Assembly (NCBI RefSeq): GCF_000344685.1
Contig: NW_006920414.1
Span: forward strand, 1,606,677-1,670,676
Direction: 5' to 3'
Origin: Gloeophyllum trabeum ATCC 11539
Lineage: Eukaryota > Basidiomycota > Agaricomycetes > Gloeophyllales > Gloeophyllaceae
Length of the DNA: 64,000 nt
The notes beneath the pieces are model-generated. The model saw only the letters and a program-made list of their open reading frames with translations. It did not search any database and was not told the DNA's origin. The translations under genes were made by a program, and so were the position numbers. Shown in pieces: positions 58,285-64,000 of the stretch; within the stretch, counting starts at the first letter, position 1; every line of letters begins with the position of its first letter.

Positions 58285-60527
58285 ATGGCCCCCGTCGAGA
58301 CGGAATTCTATGACCTGGTGCGCCGCAGTGCATTGTGCACAAAGGCTGAACAGGGGATTAATGTCTGCATCGCAGCTGGGCGTGTCCCCGGACGCGACCG
58401 ATAGCGACCTCAAGAAGGGGTACAGGAAGGCTGCCATGAAGGTCTGTCCGCCCGCCCGTCTCTCGCTGCCCCGGCGCGGCCCGTTGATCCTGCTGTGCTG
58501 CGCTAGTACCACCCCGACAAGAACAAGTCCCCGGAGGCGGAGGAGAAGTTCAAGGAGATAAGGTGAATCACTCTCTTCAGGGATGTCAAGGCAGGGCTGA
58601 AGCCTCGACGCGTCCGTGCAGCAAGGCGTACCAGGTCCTCTCCGATCCCGTGCGTACCCCCTCCCCCCATTTATGCGCGCCACACGTCCTGACTCGTCGT
58701 AGAATTTGCGTGCGGTGTACGACAAGCATGGAAAGAAGATGGTGCGCACTCCCCCTTTCCGCTAACTAACTATCAACCCGTCCTCACGCGGGTGTAGACG
58801 GAGAAAGAGGGCGCCTTTGGCGTCGACGACGCCGCAGGCTTTTTCGCGAACGTCTTCGGCGGGGAGCGGTTCAAAGACTACGTACGTACAGCACCCCTTC
58901 CCACACCCATCCAACTGACTCTAACGCCACGCCCCACCCAAACCAACCAGATCGGCGAGATATCCCTCATGAAAGAGATGACCTCCACCGCCGCCGCGAT
59001 GATGACCGACGAAGAAAAGGCCGAGTTCGAGAGGGAGCTCAACGGCGGCGCCTCGCCCGCCGTGCAGTCGCCAAACGCCGAGGAGCCGGCGGCCACCGCC
59101 ATGCTGAGCGCCTCCGCGTCCGCGCCCTCCTCCCCGCCGCGCAGCGCTTCCCCGCTCTCGCCCGCCGCCAACGGGACCCCGCGCCACTCGGTCATGCTCT
59201 CCCCCACGCCATCCGCGACCGACGCCTCCTCGAAGCACCTCGCCAAGGACGACACCGAGAAGCCCCTCTCGAAGGAGGAAAAGGAGGAGCGGCGGAAGAA
59301 GAGCAAGCTCACGCCGGAGCAGAAGCGGAAGCTCGCGGAGCTCGACGAGGAGCGCCAGCGCGCGATGCGCGCGCGCGTCGACGACCTCACGCGCAAGCTG
59401 GTCGAGCGCCTGCGCCCGTTCGTCGACGCGCAGCGCCCCGGGGACCGCGGCGACCCCGAGACGCTCGCGTTCGAGCAGCGCGTGCGGCGCGAGGCGGAGG
59501 ATCTGAAGCTCGAGAGCTTCGGCGTCGAGGTGAGCGGCGGACTCGCGCGCGCGCGCGGCGGGTGCGGAGCTGACGCGCGCGCGAGCAGCTCCTGCAGACG
59601 ATCGGGAATGTGTATATCATGAAGGCGACGTCGTTCATGAAGTCGAGGAAGTTCCTCGGGATGTGAGCGGGCACTCGTCTCTCCAATATACCATTCGCTC
59701 ACCGTATCATTAGCCCCGGATTCTGGTCACGGCTGAAGGAGAAGGGCGCCGTCGCAAAGGACGCGTGGGGCGTCATCGGCAGCGCGTGAGTGTCCCGGTC
59801 TCGGTGTGTCTTGAGTGGATGCTGACGAGCGGGTGCGGGTGTGCAAGTGTCGGCGTGCAGTCGCTGATCGCGGATATGGAGAGGTTACAGGCGAAGGGCG
59901 CGAGCGAGGAGGAGCTGCGAGCCTTGGAGATGGACGTAACGGGCAAGGTAACTTTACTATCTGAGTGCTCTTTCAAGAAGACTGACGTCCGCGAAAGATC
60001 CTCCTCGCGTCGTGGCGCGGCACGCGGTTCGAAGTGGTGCAGGTCCTACGTGAGGTACGCGCGGATACCTTATATCAGCCGGGTGGTACAGTGCTCAGCG
60101 GTAGACAGGTCGTGGACAACGTCCTGAAGGAGCCCGGCGCGTCGGAGCAGACTCTGCTCAACAGGGCGAAGGTGCGTCGCGCTCGTTTGGCGACTTGAAT
60201 TAGGGCGCCTGAAAAATACAACGGTAACTGCAGGGCCTTCTCTTGATCGGCGCGATCTTCAAGTCGACGCAGCCGGACGAGACGGACGAGGAGCGGCGCG
60301 AGCTCGAGCGGTGCGGTCTCAGTCCATGCCTGTCTGATAACACGGGCTGATGTTTTTTTCTTCGCGCGCGCAGAATGGTCGCAGAGGCCGCGCAGGGCAA
60401 GTCGAAGCACCACCAGCTGCGCGCACAGGCGCGCGCCGCGGGCAAGTCAAGGGAGCACACGCCCTCGCCGAGCGTCTCGGACAACCTGAAGCCGAAAGAG
60501 CAGCCTGCGGAGGCGGCGAGCTCATGA
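58285..60527 (+). CDS. Caj1/Djp1-type J-domain cochaperone
   Basis: Fourteen exons: 58285-58317, 58376-58441, 58507-58562, 58622-58649, 58703-58741, 58798-58881, 58951-59529, 59589-59662, 59714-59785, 59848-59947, 59998-60054, 60109-60171, 60234-60310, 60374-60527. They total 1482 nt, 493 aa. The N-terminal J domain (about 7-70) keeps the HPD triad at 35-37 (YHPDKNKSPEAEEKFKEI), so it should stimulate Hsp70. A charged Ser/Pro-rich region, a Lys/Glu coiled coil and the C-terminal DnaJ-X domain follow (TIGNVYIMKATSFMKSRKFL, LEMDVTGK, LLLIGAIFKS). In yeast, Djp1 assists peroxisomal import and Caj1 belongs to the same group. The J domain is split over six short exons, the smallest 28 nt. Confidence 0.92.
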
Positions 60528-60916
60528 GCGTCCTCCCCTTCCGCTTCTCTGTTGCTTTCTGGTCGTGGTCTCCGTCCCGGACAACTCTCTACTAGGCTAA
60601 ACTATGTTAGATCTGCTTACTTCTGCTCTAATTTGCTGTTGTGGTGCACTGATTGGTATAATGTGGCAGTCATGATGGAGTACATACATACATATATACG
60701 TTCTCACGGGGAATATAGCTTATAGATAGGCTGTGCTGTGGTATACTATGTCGTGGCTGCGGTGAGTGGTGCGGCTGAGCGGCATGAGAAGAGGGGGAGG
60801 CATAAACCAAGATTGCCTGTCGTCGAGCGGATCGTTACCGTGCTTTCATGTCGTCAAAGTCCTGCTTGATCGATACCTGAGCATAGGTGTGCAGTAGAGT
60901 ATCGAGCACTTCGTTA
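60528..60916. other. Convergent intergenic region with a duplicated gene end
   Basis: At about 60833-60888 lies a second, slightly different copy of the last coding bases of the neighbouring amidohydrolase gene (present at 60913-60965). It can be read as [10 protein letters not shown] and a stop. The rest appears to be 3' untranslated sequence. Confidence 0.6.
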
Positions 60917-62994
60917 CTACTGTGCTTTCATGTCGTCAAAGTCTTGCTTGACTTGAGCGTAAAAGTCGGCGTCGTCGAGGACGCGGAAGCCGGTCATGGC
61001 GAGTCCCTTGGCCACGGTCAGGGTTGCTGCGTGTGCCTCGGGGGTTCGTGCGGACGCTGTGAATGCTGCCGTGTGGTTGCCGCCGTTTGGCTCGGTCGGG
61101 ATCGCTGAGCAAGGGAATTAGATTAAATCCTCAATGAGCGGATGGCGTACCGTAGTGCGGATGAAGCGACGGCAGCGCTGTGAGATCTGTGCCGTTAGGG
61201 TATAGGACTGGAGGGTGTTATCCTGTCACTTGCCATAGCTAACGTTTCCCTGAAATACGACGCGTCAGATGCAAATAATGAACGGGTCACTGGACGTACG
61301 AAATCCGTCGAGGCCCTCGCGGCGCCCGCGTCCGACATGGTCTGGAAGTTATGCTGCAGCATGGCGTTCTCGAACTCGCGGCCTACCGGGCGTCAGAATG
61401 AACATGGTATTACAACGGGCGGGTATAATTCGCACCGAGGACGTTATTCATCCGTAAGTCATAATAAGGCCGCCCGAGGGTTAGTTTAACTCTGCAACCG
61501 GTGGCTACGGCGGCTGATCTGTGGAGTGTGATTAATAGGCCACACCGAACTAGTTTGGTACCCACTCCAGGCAGGCTTTGACCCGATCTCTCAGGACCTC
61601 CAGCTCCGCCTTCGTCGGCGTCCGCACGCCCCACACCATTTTCACGTAGTCTGGGATAACTGCGGGGAGCTGAGTGCACCCGGAGGAACATAGTTGTCAG
61701 ACCCCGGCGTACCATTGGCCGCTAGATCTCCCCCCTTGATGACGCCATGCACACGATAGTCGGGTTTCATTTGCTGCCTCAGGACGGAGACCGCAGAGTA
61801 CGCCAGGACGGCGGCATCCAGGGCGTTCGTGCCTTCCCAGGGAAACGCGGCTGCATGCGCGCTAGGGAGGTGGTGAGCTCGGTGCCGCAGACGCGATTGG
61901 CAGGAGGGTACTTACGGATGTCCGAAGTATTCCACTTCTATCGGCTGCATAGATAGAGAGGAACTTATCGCCGCGGAGCACTTGGGACCTGGGCTCGGGT
62001 GACACCTAGGTACGCAGTTAGACAGACGTTAATGGCCAGAGAATAGTAGCGCGGACATCAAGCACGCATCCATCTCGTCGTAGCCGCCGCGCTCGAGTAA
62101 TATTACCTTCCCACCGCCTCCCTCCTCAGCTAAGGCATAATCAAGAGTCAGTTAGGTTGCATGTCCGGCAAGTCGAGCACCTACCGGGTGTACCCAGAAG
62201 CACTATCTTACCAGAGACGTCGTGCTTCTGCATGGCGTGCTTGATCGCGAGGGCAACACCCACGCCAGCTATGGCGATTAAGTTGTGCCCACAGGCGTGT
62301 CCGATCTCAGGCAGGGCGTCCATCTCGGAGTTAATCCCCAGGACACGGCCACCGGTGCCGTTCGACCACTCGGCTTTCCAAGCGGTCTCAAGGCCCAGGT
62401 AATGTTCGGTCACCGCAAACCCGTGGTCAGCCATAAATGCCGTCAGGGTGTCGTGCGCATATCTGGAAGGTTGAGCGGTTATTTGGCAGAAGGTAGAGGG
62501 ACCGCTCACTTCTCCTGGAACATGATTTCCGGGTGATCTAATGGGGATTCGATTTAATACTGATACAGATGACACAGTTGTGGGCGTGCTTGCCATGGAT
62601 CTGAAGGCTCAGTTCGCGGAGGTCCGGATTCAATCGGTCAATTATGCTGTCGATAGTGGTCGACACATCGGACCGATATGCGGACCTCTCCTTTGGCGTG
62701 TACGAAGGGGGCTGGTCCAGAATCGACAAGTTGTCATGGTCAAATCCATAGCCAAATTCACAGCAAGAGAGATAATGGGGCGCTGGGCCGTTCTGCAATA
62801 ACAAAATGGTAAGACAGTCGCGCACTTCATCGAGAAACGACACTTGCCTGAAGGTCGGCACGTTTGGTATCCACAGGCTGTTGGAGTGTATCTTCGCCGG
62901 CGGTGGGAACTTGAACCTCTTGCCACTTCGGCTTGGGCCGGAGGATCTTGCGGAAAGGGTGCAACAATCCCCCGAAACACCCTGGCACGTCCAT
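60917..62994 (-). CDS. M20-family amidohydrolase/peptidase (ACY1L2/PM20D2-like)
   Basis: Thirteen exons: 62994-62848, 62792-62594, 62537-62510, 62462-62185, 62129-62057, 62005-61916, 61861-61713, 61659-61566, 61518-61436, 61382-61300, 61249-61234, 61177-61151, 61104-60917. They total 1455 nt, 484 aa. M20 enzymes are dizinc hydrolases that cleave amide bonds of acyl-amino acids or dipeptides. Visible metal and catalytic motifs are [15 protein letters not shown] (about 171-185), AEEGGGGK and MCHPSPGP, then [13 protein letters not shown] of the dimerisation domain. Three introns (62847-62793, 62593-62538, 61233-61178) have GC donors. The acceptor of the first intron is uncertain: 62711 is an in-frame alternative that would give a shorter, more family-like N-terminus. 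No signal peptide is seen, so it is probably cytosolic. The substrate cannot be told. Confidence 0.88.
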
Positions 62995-63382
62995 GTCAGT
63001 CATAGCACTTGGTGCAGGAGACGGATTATCACTCACGCCCGTGCAGACACCCGCGCCCACATTTATACCACTTGGATGTCCGTGACGCCCAAGCGGTCGG
63101 GCATGCACGAATACATGATCCGCCAGTCGGTTCGGTACCTGATGGGAGACCCTTGGAATGGGCGCCCGACGACATCGGAGGTTAGATAAACTATCTCGGG
63201 AAGTCGCTCGAGAGCCGCCTGGATGGAGTTCGGGGACGTTTCGCGGTCAGCTGTGGATCGTCGAGCACAGGAAGATATATCAGCACAGAAAGTAGGTGTA
63301 CATATGCAGCAGCGTTGTAGATTACATGATACAGGGCGAGGGAGGGTGATCCTGAATATATGCAAACGACAGATAAGCCTCA
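62995..63382. other. Intergenic between two minus-strand genes
   Basis: 388 bp that must hold the amidohydrolase promoter. No gene recognised. Confidence 0.45.
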
Positions 63383-63756
63383 TCAGACGTGCAGTCGGGC
63401 CGGCACCTCTGCAGGCGCAGGTGGCACTGGCAGCGCCTCCCCCCGCAGATAGGTCCCCAATTTCTTCCAGAAACCGTTATCTTCCCGCTTGTATGTGTCC
63501 TCCCCGCGCAGGCCCACGACCACGTCGCCGTGTCGGGACGCAAGCTGACAGAAGTCCGCGTGCTTCGTCGAGTTGTCCTCGATCTGGTGCGGATCGCTGG
63601 CACCCGCCTGCCCGACGAATATCATCGCGTCGCGCTCGTTCATTTTGGCGAGCCGCATGACGCGCGACAGCGCGGGGAGGAACAGGATCTGCCCATGCTT
63701 GGAATAGACTTTGACGGCACCGAAGTAGTTCTTCGGGAGGAAGACGACGACGTTGC
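63383..63756 (-). CDS. 3' exon of a partial gene, possibly DUF7330-like
   Basis: An exon from the acceptor at 63756 (tctag before GCAACG) to a stop at 63383, entered in phase 1 so that its first two bases complete a codon. It encodes NVVVFLPKNYFGAVKVYSKH, RLAKMNERDAMIFVG and GDVVVGLRGEDTYK. The beta-rich pattern of a short hydrophobic strand, a Ser/His-containing turn and VGLRGED resembles the C-terminal domain common in basidiomycete DUF7330 proteins, but I am not certain. The 5' part lies toward or beyond the right edge. A short ATG frame at the very end (MFGRAE before a GTGAGC) could be an upstream exon. Confidence 0.5.
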
Positions 63757-64000
63757 CTAGACATGTCCCAGCGATGCAGTCAGCAACACTTCGGTGGAGA
63801 GCGGATGTGTCGCGTGAACAGGACCCTCACGCGCAGAGGACATATACGTCATCGGAATGCGTCGACCCCCGAATGTCCGCATCGCGTGAAGATACGATCC
63901 CACAAATCCACAGGATTTCTGGAATCATATCTCACAATCGCGAGCAGGATCCACATCACGCGACTGAGCTGTGATTGCTCACCTCTGCGCGTCCAAACAT

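Overview
The window is from a filamentous basidiomycete, most likely an Agaricomycete (mushroom or bracket fungus). The evidence is dense 50-75 bp introns in every real gene, Agaricomycete-type repeat families (a DIRS retrotransposon and a multicopy coiled-coil/RNase H-like gene family), an intron-containing tRNA gene, and typical basidiomycete housekeeping proteins. Exon structures were worked out by eye from splice signals, reading frame and remembered protein families. For eight genes every exon was placed and the coding lengths close exactly in frame.

Layout. 0-14.4 kb is repeat-rich. A 989-codon transposase-like gene on the minus strand is cut by a 683-bp inverted-repeat element. A 209-bp assembly gap is flanked by two identical 954-bp copies, probably a false duplication. 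A decayed DIRS-type tyrosine-recombinase retrotransposon carries a solo LTR inside its recombinase gene and an inverted block inside gag. A second LTR copy lies nearby in the opposite orientation. 14.4-30.3 kb is gene-poor. Its only clear gene is a Con7-like C2H2 transcription factor (19.7-21.9 kb), and there is a likely unknown gene near 28.7-29.1 kb. From 30.4 kb onward the region is ordinary and gene-dense: a RING-finger protein, ARP8 (INO80 complex), tRNA-Pro(AGG), the TOR kinase, ROM2 (Rho1 GEF), a GPI-anchored chitin deacetylase, an unknown Ser/Pro-rich protein, carnitine acetyltransferase, a Caj1/Djp1-type J protein, an M20 amidohydrolase, and the end of one more gene at the right edge.

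How the genes fit together. TOR and ROM2 are divergent neighbours sharing about 1.25 kb of upstream DNA. In budding yeast, TOR2 acts on the Rom2-Rho1 cell-wall/actin pathway. The next gene, chitin deacetylase, makes cell-wall chitosan. Carnitine acetyltransferase carries both a mitochondrial presequence and a C-terminal SRL peroxisomal signal. Its divergent neighbour is a J protein of the type linked to peroxisome biogenesis in yeast.

The most unusual signals are five GC-AG introns concentrated in two genes, a 4-nt micro-exon in the chitin deacetylase, two transposon insertions whose removal restores the host reading frames exactly, an inversion inside a DIRS gag gene, and the gap-flanking duplication. 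I did not find a clearly new biological system.
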